Part shown: positions 51,286-60,353 of the stretch, piece by piece | How the letters are laid out: each line of letters starts with the position of its first letter | How positions within the stretch are numbered: position 1 is the first letter of the stretch | Source of the DNA: Mesosutterella multiformis | GTDB lineage: Bacteria; Pseudomonadota; Gammaproteobacteria; Burkholderiales; Burkholderiaceae_F | Assembly (NCBI RefSeq): GCF_003402575.1 | Contig: NZ_BGZJ01000002.1 | Coordinates: 62,001 to 126,000, forward strand | Length of the DNA stretch: 64,000 bases | Reading direction: 5' to 3' | Program-made: the position numbers and the translations under genes | The notes under the pieces: model-generated | Told to the model about the DNA's origin: nothing | Databases searched by the model: none | What the model saw: only the letters and a program-made list of their open reading frames with translations

Positions 51286-51443
51286 GGTACGGAAGACGTT
51301 GCAGCAGCGGTACGGCTTCCGTTATCGAAAGGTACGGCAGACGCTGCACCAGGGGTACGGTAAACGTTGCTTCTGGCCACCCTCTATATAGAAAAAGAAT
51401 TTAAAAAGATAAAAAGTAAGAAAAGAACAGAGCCTGTGGATAA
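51286..51443 (+). other. Replication origin module, copy 1
   Basis: Four iterons start at 51286, 51309, 51331 and 51354 (steps 23, 22, 23 bp), then CTCTATATAG and a purine/AT-rich stretch (51383-51428) that fits an unwinding element, then a perfect DnaA box TGTGGATAA (51435-51443). The DnaA box is in the stem of an AGCCTGTG/CACAGGCT hairpin with T5 (51431-51462). Confidence 0.88.
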
Positions 51444-51482
51444 CCCAAAGACACAGGCTTTTTCTTTAAAAATCGTCATTAA

Positions 51483-51569
51483 GGTACGGTTAACGTTATA
51501 CCTGTCAACAGACACTCACACTCAAAATCACCTCAGAACCGAAAAAAACATCAAAAAGCCTGTGGATAA
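51483..51569 (+). other. Inter-module iteron and DnaA box
   Basis: GGTACGGTTAACGTTATA at 51483-51500 and a second perfect DnaA box TGTGGATAA at 51561-51569, between the two origin modules. Confidence 0.8.
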
Positions 51570-51585
51570 GTCTCAAAAATAACCC

Positions 51586-51753
51586 AGTACGGTCTATGTT
51601 ATCCGTGAAGTACGGGAAAAGTTATCGAAGGGTACGGCAGAAGTTACCTCAAGGGTACGGTAAACGTTGCTTCTGAGGCCCCTCTATATAGAAAAGGTTT
51701 TAAAAAGATAAAAATTAAGAAAAGAAACCATTCCCGCAAATTTCTGTGGACAA
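51586..51753 (+). other. Replication origin module, copy 2
   Basis: Iterons start at 51586, 51609, 51631 and 51654, each exactly 300 bp after its partner in copy 1. The AT-rich block (51684-51725) is also repeated, with a DnaA-like box TGTGGACAA at 51745-51753. The first three iterons are more diverged (core CTATGTTAT, AAAAGTTAT, CAGAAGTTAC), as if relaxed after duplication. Confidence 0.85.
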
Positions 51754-51774
51754 CCTAAGTGAAGTGTGGTAGCG

Positions 51775-51841
51775 GGTACGGTTTCCGTTATATCTGACTG
51801 AAAAAACAACAGAAAAGAAAAATGGTACGGTAAACGTTATT
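51775..51841 (+). repeat. Two iterons right of the origin
   Basis: Starts at 51775 (TTTCCGTTATA core) and 51824 (AAACGTTAT core). The IS256-family element begins 76 bp further on. Confidence 0.8.
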
Positions 51842-51916
51842 CAATATTTCTAATGTGCTTTCAATAAGATAGAACGATAAAAGCGGATAGAAAAGAGAAG
51901 AAAAAAGAGAAACGGC

Positions 51917-53259
51917 GAGGGTGAGGAAAATTTTGTGGGTGACTCTGAGATAATTGCTCTTGGAGGAGCCTCAAATGAAACGAAAGACAGACCCCTTGGA
52001 TAGTGTTGCAGGACAGATTTTAGAAAACGCCAAGAAATCCGGGCTTGAGATTAATACCGCAGAGGATGCGGAAAATCTTATGGCCCATATGCTCGGTCGG
52101 CTGCTGACTCAAATGCTTGACGGTGAAATGACCAATCATCTCGGTTACGAAAGAGGCGGTAAACGTGTCACCGAAAATGAGCGTAACGGGCATAGTTCGA
52201 AAACCCTCAAATCGTCCAGCCTTGGAAATATCCGTATTGACGTACCCAGAGACCGCAAGGGAGAGTTTGAGCCGAGGGTCGTTCCTAAGCATAAACGCCA
52301 GCTGGCGGGGTTTGAGGACAAGGTTCTGGCCTTGTACGCCAGAGGGCTCTCAACCCGGGAAATTCAAGGCTTTCTCTATGATGAATACGGTATGGAGACC
52401 AGTGCCGAATTTATCAGCGATGTTACGGACGCCATCCTTCCTGAGGTTGAAAAATGGCAGAACCGTCCTCTGGATCCGTTTTATACAACTGTTTTCTTTG
52501 ACGCTATTCGAGTCAAAATCCGAGGTGATAATGGCATTGTTACCCCGAAAGCGGTCCATCTTGCCTTGGGCGTAAACGCCCAGGGCCGCAAGGAAGTTTT
52601 GGGGATGTGGGTCGCTGATAACGAAAGCGCAAAATATTGGCTTAAGGTCTTCACTGAACTCAAAAACAGGGGGGTGTCTGATATTCTGATTGCTGTCACA
52701 GACGGACTCAAGGGAATGAAGGAGGCGCTTGAAGCTGCCTTTCCCAACACTCTGCTGCAGACCTGCATTGTTCACCTGATCAGGAACAGTCTGAAATTCG
52801 TCGGATATAAGGATTACAAGGCCGTAGCCGGCGCGCTGAAGCCCATTTACCGGGCCGTAAACGCGGCTGATGCGCGGAAGGAACTGGACGCTTTTGCACA
52901 GTCGGAACTGGGGCTCAGATACCCTTACATCGCCAAACAGTGGATCGATTCCTGGGATAAGGTGATCCCCTTCTTTGATTTTTCCCCAAATATCCGCAGA
53001 CTTATTTATACAACCAATGCCATAGAGAGCCTTAATCGGGATCTAAGAAAAGTAATTAAGACCCGAGCTGCTTTCCCTACTGAAACGGCTGCTTTGAAAC
53101 TTCTCTTTCTGGCAATCCGGAAAGTAGAGAAAAGATGGGTGCGGCCTTCTCCATACTGGAGTGCCGCTATGAGAGAATTGGTTGTGCTATTTGGTGACCG
53201 AATCACCCCCTACATCGATTAACCTTGAACGAGCCGCCCACAAAAAATTACACACCCTC
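51917..53259 (+). mobile_element. IS256-family insertion sequence, copy 1
   Basis: 1343 bp, ends GAGGGTGAGG... and ...ACACCCTC inverted. It is flanked by a perfect 8-bp target duplication GAAACGGC (51909-51916 and 53260-53267), showing a simple, recent insertion beside the origin. Confidence 0.95.
51975..53222 (+). CDS. IS256-family (mutator-type) transposase
   Basis: This 415-residue protein has the DDE motif of the mutator family: FFDAIRVKIR, then VTDGLKGM, and a late Glu in TTNAIESLNRDLRK. ATG 51975 has GGAGGAG nearby. It differs from the other copy at one residue noted by eye (Ala here, Ser there, after the first catalytic Asp). Confidence 0.95.
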   Translation: MKRKTDPLDSVAGQILENAKKSGLEINTAEDAENLMAHMLGRLLTQMLDGEMTNHLGYERGGKRVTENERNGHSSKTLKSSSLGNIRIDVPRDRKGEFEPRVVPKHKRQLAGFEDKVLALYARGLSTREIQGFLYDEYGMETSAEFISDVTDAILPEVEKWQNRPLDPFYTTVFFDAIRVKIRGDNGIVTPKAVHLALGVNAQGRKEVLGMWVADNESAKYWLKVFTELKNRGVSDILIAVTDGLKGMKEALEAAFPNTLLQTCIVHLIRNSLKFVGYKDYKAVAGALKPIYRAVNAADARKELDAFAQSELGLRYPYIAKQWIDSWDKVIPFFDFSPNIRRLIYTTNAIESLNRDLRKVIKTRAAFPTETAALKLLFLAIRKVEKRWVRPSPYWSAAMRELVVLFGDRITPYID

Positions 53260-53290
53260 GAAACGGCTGCCTTTATCCCTTCACTTTATG

Positions 53291-54510
53291 GGTACGGTAT
53301 CCGTTATCAGTGACTAAAAAGAATTGAAAAAACAGGTATCTAACAAATCAAAAGACCAAAGACACTAAGAAATCCGGATCCTGGTGAGTCAAAAACCGAT
53401 CCATTGAACGGCGTTCAGTCTTCCTCCGGCTAACGTTGAGCAAACGCTGCTAGCAAAAGATAAATCGTGTAGCAAAGATCAATGCAAGATCCTGAACTGT
53501 ATCCGACTTTATGCAAAAGAATTCACTCTGAGAGAAAAACACCGTCCGTTTTTGAGACCTTCTTTTCGGGTACGGTAAACGTTATAACCGGTTCCAGAAG
53601 ATCCAGGGTACGGTTTCCGTTATATCAGTGTCTTTCAGACCCCCGAAAAACGTTCATTTAAGAGGCTTTAAATTTTTCTATATGTCCTCTCGATCGATCT
53701 ATCGGATTTAAATGCACCGTTTTTTGATCAGAAGAAAGCGAAAAACCGGTACGGCAAACGTTATACCGACAGAGCCATCAGGGTACGGTAAACGTTATCG
53801 TGAAGATTGTCCATTACCTGAAGATGCGTTCCTTAACTCTCTGTTTATTTTAAACAAAAATTGATTAGAAAAAATCAATTGTCTGAAGTACGGAAAGTGT
53901 TACCGATAAAAGAAGAGAGCCAAGCGACTCAACCGGATTCCGCGCTTTCCTCTGGTACGGTAAACGGTATAACTGGGGGGCTTTGCCATCATTTTTTCAG
54001 CTTTTGACTGGTATATGTCTCTTTTGCGGTAACAAGGTACGGTAAGTGTTATATCTGCCCCAAAAAACACCGCGATTAAAGTACGGAATCTGTTATCGAT
54101 TGATGGCCTATCTTCAATAAACATCAATCACAACACATTGTTTTAACTAGATAAAAAACAGAAACTCTTCATCCAAGCAGTCAGGTACGGTTTCCGTTAT
54201 ATCTGAACCTGATTCAGAGGCTGCGGCGAGGCTTTGCTGTTATATCTGGATTCCGCCAGAAAACAGGTACGGCAAACGTTATAACAAGGGTCTCCTTCTC
54301 TATCCAAAGTGATCCTGAAAGAGATCGAATTTGGGTACGGTAAACGGTATAGCGGAACCCGTTGGAGGCCTTTCAGGGCGTTTTTTACCGAAGCTGAAGG
54401 AATGATTGAAAAGCAGTGTCCAACTCTCTGAGTCCATGCGAGAAAAGATCGGGATAGAACATAAGAGCCGACCATGCGTCATTTTGTCGTCCGATAACGT
54501 TTACCGTACC
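53291..54510. repeat. Family-B iterons, right zone (13 copies)
   Basis: Plus-strand starts: 53291, 53569, 53607, 53748, 53782, 53887, 53954, 54036, 54080, 54184, 54266, 54334; one minus-strand copy at 54493-54510. Several are diverged (cores AAACGGTAT, AAGTGTTAT, GTGTTACC). No gene lies in the 1.5 kb from 53260 to 54770. Confidence 0.85.
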
Positions 54511-54692
54511 AGGATTTGATCGTTTTTAATAAATTCGCGAAGTCTCCTCGGCCAATGAAGGGACCTCAGGATGGCCTCAGGAAGTGTCCGTTTAAGTAGG
54601 TTTTTTTCCCTCTGTTTGCGCTGCTTTTGGATTTTGCATACAATCTGATTTATTCAATAAATATTAATATTTATGAATAACATCTATAAATT

Positions 54693-54750
54693 CTAATAGA
54701 TGCTATTAGCATCTATTAGAAATTGACATCTACAGCACAGATCGTAAAAA
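54693..54750 (+). promoter_or_regulatory. Family-A array abutting the par promoter
   Basis: Heptamers at 54693, 54703 and 54713 end four bases before TTGACA (54723-54728); TAAAAA follows after 16 bp. In type Ib par systems the ribbon-helix-helix protein binds repeats at this place, acting as both repressor and centromere-binding protein. Confidence 0.75.
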
Positions 54751-54770
54751 ACATTTTTCTGGGGGCTCGA

Positions 54771-55427
54771 ATGATCATTGCGGTTGCATCCACTAAGGGC
54801 GGAACGGGGAAAACCACGGCCGCTCTGCAGGTAGCGCTTTACCTGCTGGTGCAGAAAAAAGCGAAAGTCTGCCTGGTTGACGCGGACGTGCAGGGTTCCT
54901 CCAATCTCGCGATTCAGTCGCGGGAAAAGAACCTCGTTTCGCCGAAGCTGAGGACTGAGGTCATCACGGATGGCGGTGAGATCCTGACCCGCGTTCCGAA
55001 ACTGAATGAGAAGTACGAGTATGTGGTGATTGATGTCGGCGGCCGAGAGACGGATGCTCTCCGCGCTTCCATGGCGATCTGCGACACGCTCCTCATTCCG
55101 TGCCGTCCGACTGGGCTCGACCTGCTCGCTTTCACGCTTAATATCCGCGATGTCATTCAGAAGGCTCGTGAAGAGGCTGGCGCAAAGTTCAAGGCCTTCG
55201 TCTTCATCTCCCAGGCGCATACCCGCATGACGAAGAACGACCATGAGGTGGTGCAGTTCCTGCGGAGCCTTGATGACATCAAATACGTGGACGCAAAGCT
55301 CACCTCGCGTGTCGTGTTTGAGGAGGCTGGAAATCACGGTCTCTCTGTCTACGAGATGAAGCCGAGAAATGAGAAGGCGTGCGCTGAAGTCCGCCATCTT
55401 GTGAATCAGACGGTCTTAGCCAAGTAA
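54771..55427 (+). CDS. ParA-family partition ATPase, small type Ib form
   Basis: This 218-residue protein starts at ATG 54771, just before MIIAVASTKGGTGKTT, the deviant Walker A (KGGTGKTT); an upstream TTG frame overlaps the -35 box. The A' motif is LVDADVQGS and Walker B-like VVIDVGGRE. It has no N-terminal HTH, so it is of the ParF/small-ParA class that pairs with an RHH protein. GGGGG precedes the start. It moves DNA carrying the cognate centromere by ATP-dependent nucleoid binding. Confidence 0.92.
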   Translation: MIIAVASTKGGTGKTTAALQVALYLLVQKKAKVCLVDADVQGSSNLAIQSREKNLVSPKLRTEVITDGGEILTRVPKLNEKYEYVVIDVGGRETDALRASMAICDTLLIPCRPTGLDLLAFTLNIRDVIQKAREEAGAKFKAFVFISQAHTRMTKNDHEVVQFLRSLDDIKYVDAKLTSRVVFEEAGNHGLSVYEMKPRNEKACAEVRHLVNQTVLAK

Positions 55428-55450
55428 AATACGAGCCAAAGGAGACGGCA

Positions 55451-55732
55451 ATGTCTATCGATCTTAGCGTTACGAATAAACCGGCTGTACAGAAGAAGGC
55501 TGAAGAAGAGCCTGATAACCGCGAACAGATCCGCGATTTCGTTCAGAAGGCTGCCCCTCAGAAGGCGGAACGTGCCCGTAAGAAGCACGCCCCGGTTCAG
55601 AGAAAGATGTGCTCCTTCATGATCCCGGTTCCCCTGCTTGAAGAACTGGATCGTTTCTGCGAAAAGAAAGCGCAGACCCGCTCCGGCATCATCAATCTCG
55701 CGATCGTGAAGATCCTCGAAGACGGACTCTGA
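55451..55732 (+). CDS. Ribbon-helix-helix centromere-binding protein (ParG-like)
   Basis: This 93-residue protein has a flexible, charged N-terminal half (about 1-50, Lys/Glu/Ala-rich) and a C-terminal RHH fold: the beta-strand CSFMIPV, then LLEELDRFCEKK and TRSGIINLAIVKIL helices. This matches ParG-type partners of small ParA. AAAGGAGA lies eight bases before the ATG and 24 bases after the parA stop, so the two form an operon. It is the best candidate to read family-A heptamers, because RHH dimers bind short repeats in phased arrays. Confidence 0.85.
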   Translation: MSIDLSVTNKPAVQKKAEEEPDNREQIRDFVQKAAPQKAERARKKHAPVQRKMCSFMIPVPLLEELDRFCEKKAQTRSGIINLAIVKILEDGL

Positions 55733-55763
55733 TTCTGTTGTTTCATCCTTCGGCCCATGAATC

Positions 55764-56205
55764 CTGATAGAAGCTATGAGTTTCTATCAGGATTTAATAT
55801 TTTTTATTAGATGCTATTAGCTTCTATGAGTTTCTGATAGCAGGGGCGTTCCCCTCCTTTCGATTCTTTCTGACCTCTCTCCTCTTTCCCGCCAGGGCTC
55901 TTCTCTTTCTCTCACGTTTCACCGCCGTCTGATCTTAGGTTTCTTTCCTAGCTGTAAAACCAACAATCGTTTCTCATAGAACCCACATAAGTTCTATTGG
56001 TTTCTGATAGTTCCTAATAGAATTTATTAGAAGCTATTAGAAAATAATAGGATTTACTGGCTCTGAATTCTGAGAGATCAATCTTGCTGCATCGTGCGAA
56101 AGATCCGGAAGAGGATTTTTCGCTTGAGACGGAAATAAAAATATCTCCTGATAGGTTTTATGAAGAAACTATCAGGAGCTATTAGCATCTATTAGAAATT
56201 AATAG
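55764..56205. repeat. Family-A arrays after the par operon (three)
   Basis: 55764 to 55834 holds eight units with no break in the 10-bp step. Then 55973, 55984, 55994, 56004, 56014, 56024, 56034, 56044; then 56149, 56158, 56169, 56179, 56189, 56199. This is the densest group of the family. Confidence 0.9.
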
Positions 56206-56211
56206 AGTAAA

Positions 56212-57135
56212 TCAAAGAAGCTGGGTACGGTAAACGTTATCGGACGAGTCCCGGGTCAGATGACTGATAAGAGCAGATGTCCAGGGACCTCGGAGCGCGG
56301 GATCCTCATTGACGGCGATTCTGAGCTCTCTCTGAGCCCAGGAGTTGGAAAGACGTACCGGAACCGCCTTCGCGTACGCTGAGAGCGATGTAAAGGCTTT
56401 GCGACTGAGAACACCGATACCAAGGCCCTCACTCACAAGACGCAGCAGGATCAGCGGATCCTCAACCTCAAGACGGGACTTCAGAACGCGGCCGATTTCG
56501 TCTGCTTTCTCATAGAGAAACTTCTGCATCGCGAAGTCCCGATCGAACGTCACGAATTCGAATTCAAGCGCCTCAGAGAAGTCGACTGTCTCACAATCCT
56601 TCAGCGGGTGATCCGCTGGCACCGCGAGGATCAGCTCATCCTTCCGGTAATCCCTGAACTTCACGCCCTCGTAGGGGCCTTCAAAGGCGGTCACGCCGAT
56701 GTCAGCACGCCCACGGGCGATCTCTTCCACGACTTCAGGCGATGTCTTCTGTTCAAGATGCGCCTGTACGCCAGGATTCGCTTTGAGGAACGACGGGATA
56801 TCGACTGGGAGGAAATCAAGCATCGCGCCATAGTTCGCCGCGATCCGGATGACGCCGCTTCTCAGACGGGCATACGGTGCGATTTCGTTCTCCATCCGGG
56901 CGAGTGTCTGCTTGATCTCATTCACATGCTGATTCAGGATCTCGCCCGCCGGAGTCAATTCAATGCCACGCGGCTTCCGGTTAAAGAGCGTCACGTGGAG
57001 CGCCTCCTCAAGCGATTTCATTCTGAGAGAGGCGGATGGAAGCGAGAGATGTGCCTTTCTGGCTCCGCGTGTGAGACAGGACTCTTCAGCGACAGCGGAG
57101 AAAAGCAGCAGGTCCACCAAAGAATAGTGGTACAT
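56212..57135 (-). CDS. LysR-family transcriptional regulator
   Basis: This 307-residue protein has an N-terminal HTH (FSAVAEESCLTRGARKAHLSLPSASLRM, in parts) and a LysR substrate-binding domain. Its last nine residues, DNVYRTQLL, are encoded by an iteron (56224-56240), so the original stop seems to have been replaced. The regulated gene is unknown; there is no divergent partner, only IS and repeats upstream. No strong ribosome site. Confidence 0.88.
   Translation of the reverse strand: MYHYSLVDLLLFSAVAEESCLTRGARKAHLSLPSASLRMKSLEEALHVTLFNRKPRGIELTPAGEILNQHVNEIKQTLARMENEIAPYARLRSGVIRIAANYGAMLDFLPVDIPSFLKANPGVQAHLEQKTSPEVVEEIARGRADIGVTAFEGPYEGVKFRDYRKDELILAVPADHPLKDCETVDFSEALEFEFVTFDRDFAMQKFLYEKADEIGRVLKSRLEVEDPLILLRLVSEGLGIGVLSRKAFTSLSAYAKAVPVRLSNSWAQRELRIAVNEDPALRGPWTSALISHLTRDSSDNVYRTQLL
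56224..56240 (+). repeat. Iteron inside the LysR gene's 3' end
   Basis: GGTACGGTAAACGTTAT, exact consensus, within the coding region just before the stop codon. Confidence 0.75.
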
Positions 57136-57174
57136 AGGTTTTGGCCTTAATGAGGAAGTCAGGCGTCAGCCAGT

Positions 57175-57192
57175 TATAACGTTTACCGTACC
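57175..57192 (-). repeat. Iteron upstream of the LysR gene
   Basis: TATAACGTTTACCGTACC (minus-strand consensus), 40 bp before the LysR start codon. Confidence 0.8.
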
Positions 57193-57379
57193 TGCGGACG
57201 GTCCCTGTGCTGTTTACGTCTGTATGGGTCTACAAGAATTTACCTAAACATAATTACCTAAAGATAATATTGAAAAAAATGTACCTTGGAAAGAGTTTGT
57301 GAGAGACAAAACCGAAGGACTCAGAAAGTCGGTTCCACCAGAGGCAAAGAGAGCGATTATCAAGGATTTTCGATTCTTC

Positions 57380-58722
57380 GAGGGTGTGTAATTTTTTGTG
57401 GGCGGCTCGTTCAAGGTTAATCGATGTAGGGGGTGATTCGGTCACCAAATAGCACAACCAATTCTCTCATAGCGGCACTCCAGTATGGAGAAGGCCGCAC
57501 CCATCTTTTCTCTACTTTCCGGATTGCCAGAAAGAGAAGTTTCAAAGCAGCCGTTTCAGTAGGGAAAGCAGCTCGGGTCTTAATTACTTTTCTTAGATCC
57601 CGATTAAGGCTCTCTATGGCATTGGTTGTATAAATAAGTCTGCGGATATTTGGGGAAAAATCAAAGAAGGGGATCACCTTATCCCAGGAATCGATCCACT
57701 GTTTGGCGATGTAAGGGTATCTGAGCCCCAGTTCCGACTGTGCAAAAGCGTCCAGTTCCTTCCGCGCATCAGCCGCGTTTACGGCCCGGTAAATGGGCTT
57801 CAGCGCGCCGGCTACGGCCTTGTAATCCTTATATCCGACGAATTTCAGACTGTTCCTGATCAGGTGAACAATGCAGGTCTGCAGCAGAGTGTTGGGAAAG
57901 GCAGCTTCAAGCGCCTCCTTCATTCCCTTGAGTCCGTCTGTGACAGCAATCAGAATATCAGACACCCCCCTGTTTTTGAGTTCAGTGAAGACCTTAAGCC
58001 AATATTTTGCGCTTTCGTTATCAGCGACCCACATCCCCAAAACTTCCTTGCGGCCCTGGGCGTTTACGCCCAAGGCAAGATGGACCGCTTTCGGGGTAAC
58101 AATGCCATTATCACCTCGGATTTTGACTCGAATAGAGTCAAAGAAAACAGTTGTATAAAACGGATCCAGAGGACGGTTCTGCCATTTTTCAACCTCAGGA
58201 AGGATGGCGTCCGTAACATCGCTGATAAATTCGGCACTGGTCTCCATACCGTATTCATCATAGAGAAAGCCTTGAATTTCCCGGGTTGAGAGCCCTCTGG
58301 CGTACAAGGCCAGAACCTTGTCCTCAAACCCCGCCAGCTGGCGTTTATGCTTAGGAACGACCCTCGGCTCAAACTCTCCCTTGCGGTCTCTGGGTACGTC
58401 AATACGGATATTTCCAAGGCTGGACGATTTGAGGGTTTTCGAACTATGCCCGTTACGCTCATTTTCGGTGACACGTTTACCGCCTCTTTCGTAACCGAGA
58501 TGATTGGTCATTTCACCGTCAAGCATTTGAGTCAGCAGCCGACCGAGCATATGGGCCATAAGATTTTCCGCATCCTCTGCGGTATTAATCTCAAGCCCGG
58601 ATTTCTTGGCGTTTTCTAAAATCTGTCCTGCAACACTATCCAAGGGGTCTGTCTTTCGTTTCATTTGAGGCTCCTCCAAGAGCAATTATCTCAGAGTCAC
58701 CCACAAAATTTTCCTCACCCTC
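57380..58722 (-). mobile_element. IS256-family insertion sequence, copy 2 (inverted)
   Basis: 1343 bp, the same element as at 51917 in opposite orientation, with a perfect 8-bp target duplication GATTCTTC (57372-57379 and 58723-58730). The two copies enclose 4.1 kb with the par operon and the LysR gene. Different duplications show independent insertions, not a composite transposition. Confidence 0.95.
57417..58664 (-). CDS. IS256-family (mutator-type) transposase
   Basis: This 415-residue protein is identical by eye to the first copy except FFDSIRVK in place of FFDAIRVK. Intact DDE residues; same GGAGGAG start context. Confidence 0.95.
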   Translation of the reverse strand: MKRKTDPLDSVAGQILENAKKSGLEINTAEDAENLMAHMLGRLLTQMLDGEMTNHLGYERGGKRVTENERNGHSSKTLKSSSLGNIRIDVPRDRKGEFEPRVVPKHKRQLAGFEDKVLALYARGLSTREIQGFLYDEYGMETSAEFISDVTDAILPEVEKWQNRPLDPFYTTVFFDSIRVKIRGDNGIVTPKAVHLALGVNAQGRKEVLGMWVADNESAKYWLKVFTELKNRGVSDILIAVTDGLKGMKEALEAAFPNTLLQTCIVHLIRNSLKFVGYKDYKAVAGALKPIYRAVNAADARKELDAFAQSELGLRYPYIAKQWIDSWDKVIPFFDFSPNIRRLIYTTNAIESLNRDLRKVIKTRAAFPTETAALKLLFLAIRKVEKRWVRPSPYWSAAMRELVVLFGDRITPYID

Positions 58723-58919
58723 GATTCTTCTAATTAATCATCTCAAGATTAACAAATTATTCACAAACTGTATTCTTAAATCTGCATAATTGCCTATAGA
58801 TAAACGATTCTTTAACATCCAAAAATCACTTCAATGTTACGGAGATTTATTCAAGTCTGGCGTACTATCTGCGGAAAATTCTCTCAGGCCGCTCATATAA
58901 CCGCACATTTAAAGTCAGA

Positions 58920-58937
58920 TATAACGGAAACCGTACC
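58920..58937 (-). repeat. Iteron, rightmost copy
   Basis: TATAACGGAAACCGTACC, minus orientation; the last family-B copy seen in the window. Confidence 0.75.
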
Positions 58938-59042
58938 TGTTTCAAACGATTTATGAAGTGTGATGAAGAGAAAACAGCGACCATTCTTGTGATCTGGAAA
59001 GTGAGCGAAAAAGTGTAGGTGCTCTGCTGTGTTCATAGAAAA

Positions 59043-59099
59043 ATGATAGTTGCTATGAGTTTCTAACAGCATCTATTAGTACCTATTAGGAAATCATAG
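59043..59099. repeat. Family-A array
   Basis: Units at 59043, 59053, 59063, 59073, 59083 and 59094. Confidence 0.8.
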
Positions 59100-59185
59100 A
59101 AATCTGGGGGGTCTCAGTTCTAACATCGACTCTTCCTATAATCAAGGGCTGTTGGTTGGTTACAGAAAATCGGAGAGAAATTTCA

Positions 59186-59767
59186 ATGGCAATGACTGAA
59201 CTTGAGAAGCTCGACGCGGGTCTTCCTTATGACTTTATGGATCCGGAAGTGGATGGGAGAAAGCTGCATGCGCTTTCCTGCGCCCAGAAGCTGAATGCCA
59301 TTCCGATGCAGAACGCTGCGGAACGCGAAGCGGCTGTCCGTGAGCTCTTTGGTTCCTGCGGCAAGCATCCGACCGTGCTACCGGTCTTTAATTGCGACAA
59401 CGGTCTCAATATTCATGTGGGTGATGAGTTCCTCGCGAACTACAACGTCACGATCCTCGATATAGCTCCGGTCACGATGGGGAACAACGTGATGATCGGA
59501 CCGCACACGCTGATCACGTCGGTCGGTCATCCTTTGTCTCCCGCTGCCCGTCGTAAGCACATGGGCATTGCGAAGCCCGTCAAGATAGGGAACGACGTCT
59601 GGATCGGCGGCAACGTGACGATTCTTCCTGGCATCACGATTGGGAATAACGTCGTTGTGGCGGCTGGCGCTGTCGTCACGAAGGACGTCCCGGATAACTG
59701 TGTTGTCGGCGGCGTGCCGGCTCGTATTCTTAAGAACATCGAGAACGATGTGGATGACGCCGAATAA
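59186..59767 (+). CDS. Hexapeptide-repeat sugar O-acetyltransferase
   Basis: This 193-residue protein has the same architecture as the gene at 29349: [16 protein letters not shown] at the N-terminus, the His in TSVGHPLSP and a beta-helix ([27 protein letters not shown]). The start at ATG 59186 follows GGAGAG; ATG 59192 is possible. It is intact and surrounded on both sides by A-arrays. Confidence 0.9.
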   Translation: MAMTELEKLDAGLPYDFMDPEVDGRKLHALSCAQKLNAIPMQNAAEREAAVRELFGSCGKHPTVLPVFNCDNGLNIHVGDEFLANYNVTILDIAPVTMGNNVMIGPHTLITSVGHPLSPAARRKHMGIAKPVKIGNDVWIGGNVTILPGITIGNNVVVAAGAVVTKDVPDNCVVGGVPARILKNIENDVDDAE

Positions 59768-59772
59768 AACGA

Positions 59773-60241
59773 CGAATAGTTTTTATTGAGATCCTATGTG
59801 TTTCTGATAGATCCTAATAAATCCTAATAGGATCTAATAAAGCAGTATGAAGACGATCAGATACCTCCTCCAGGGATCTGATCGTTTTTTCTTGGGATCT
59901 GATCGCGGGGAAAGTTTTTCTGCCTTCTCTGAATCCTCTGCTGTTCCCCGGTCTGACCTGGCGTCAGAGCTTTAATAAGACCTTCTGATAGTTTTTTCAT
60001 AGAAACTATGCGTTCCTATCAGTTCCTATTAGAAGCTAATAGGTTTTCCGTCAGTACTGTAAAGCGCCTGATGGCGGAACCGTGACAGAAATGACTGCTG
60101 ATGCCGGGTGGATTCAGGGCCGGTTCATGACAGTTTTTTTCATTCATCGTTTATTCGATATTTTTTGATAGCTTCTGATAGAACCTAATATTTCCTATCA
60201 AAAACTATCAGAAACTAATAGCAAATAATAGAAGCTGATAA
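59773..60241. repeat. Family-A arrays (three)
   Basis: 59773, 59783, 59794, 59804, 59814, 59824, 59834; 59985, 59996, 60006, 60016, 60026, 60036; 60165 to 60235 in eight steps of 10 bp. Confidence 0.88.
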
Positions 60242-60353
60242 TTCATCCGAAGACGACCAGAGTACTGTGAGGACTCTTTTTTCAGGCAAGGTTTCACGGT
60301 TCCCACTCTCCGGTCTAATATCACCGTATCAGAGACTCTGAAGTGAGCGTGTT

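Noticed and set aside
51286-51671. Iterons as CRISPR-like or transposon ends
   Set aside because: The 22-23 bp steps, AT-rich block, DnaA boxes and rep gene fit an iteron origin.
51917-58722. Composite transposon bounded by the IS256 pair
   Set aside because: Each copy has its own different 8-bp target duplication, so each inserted alone.
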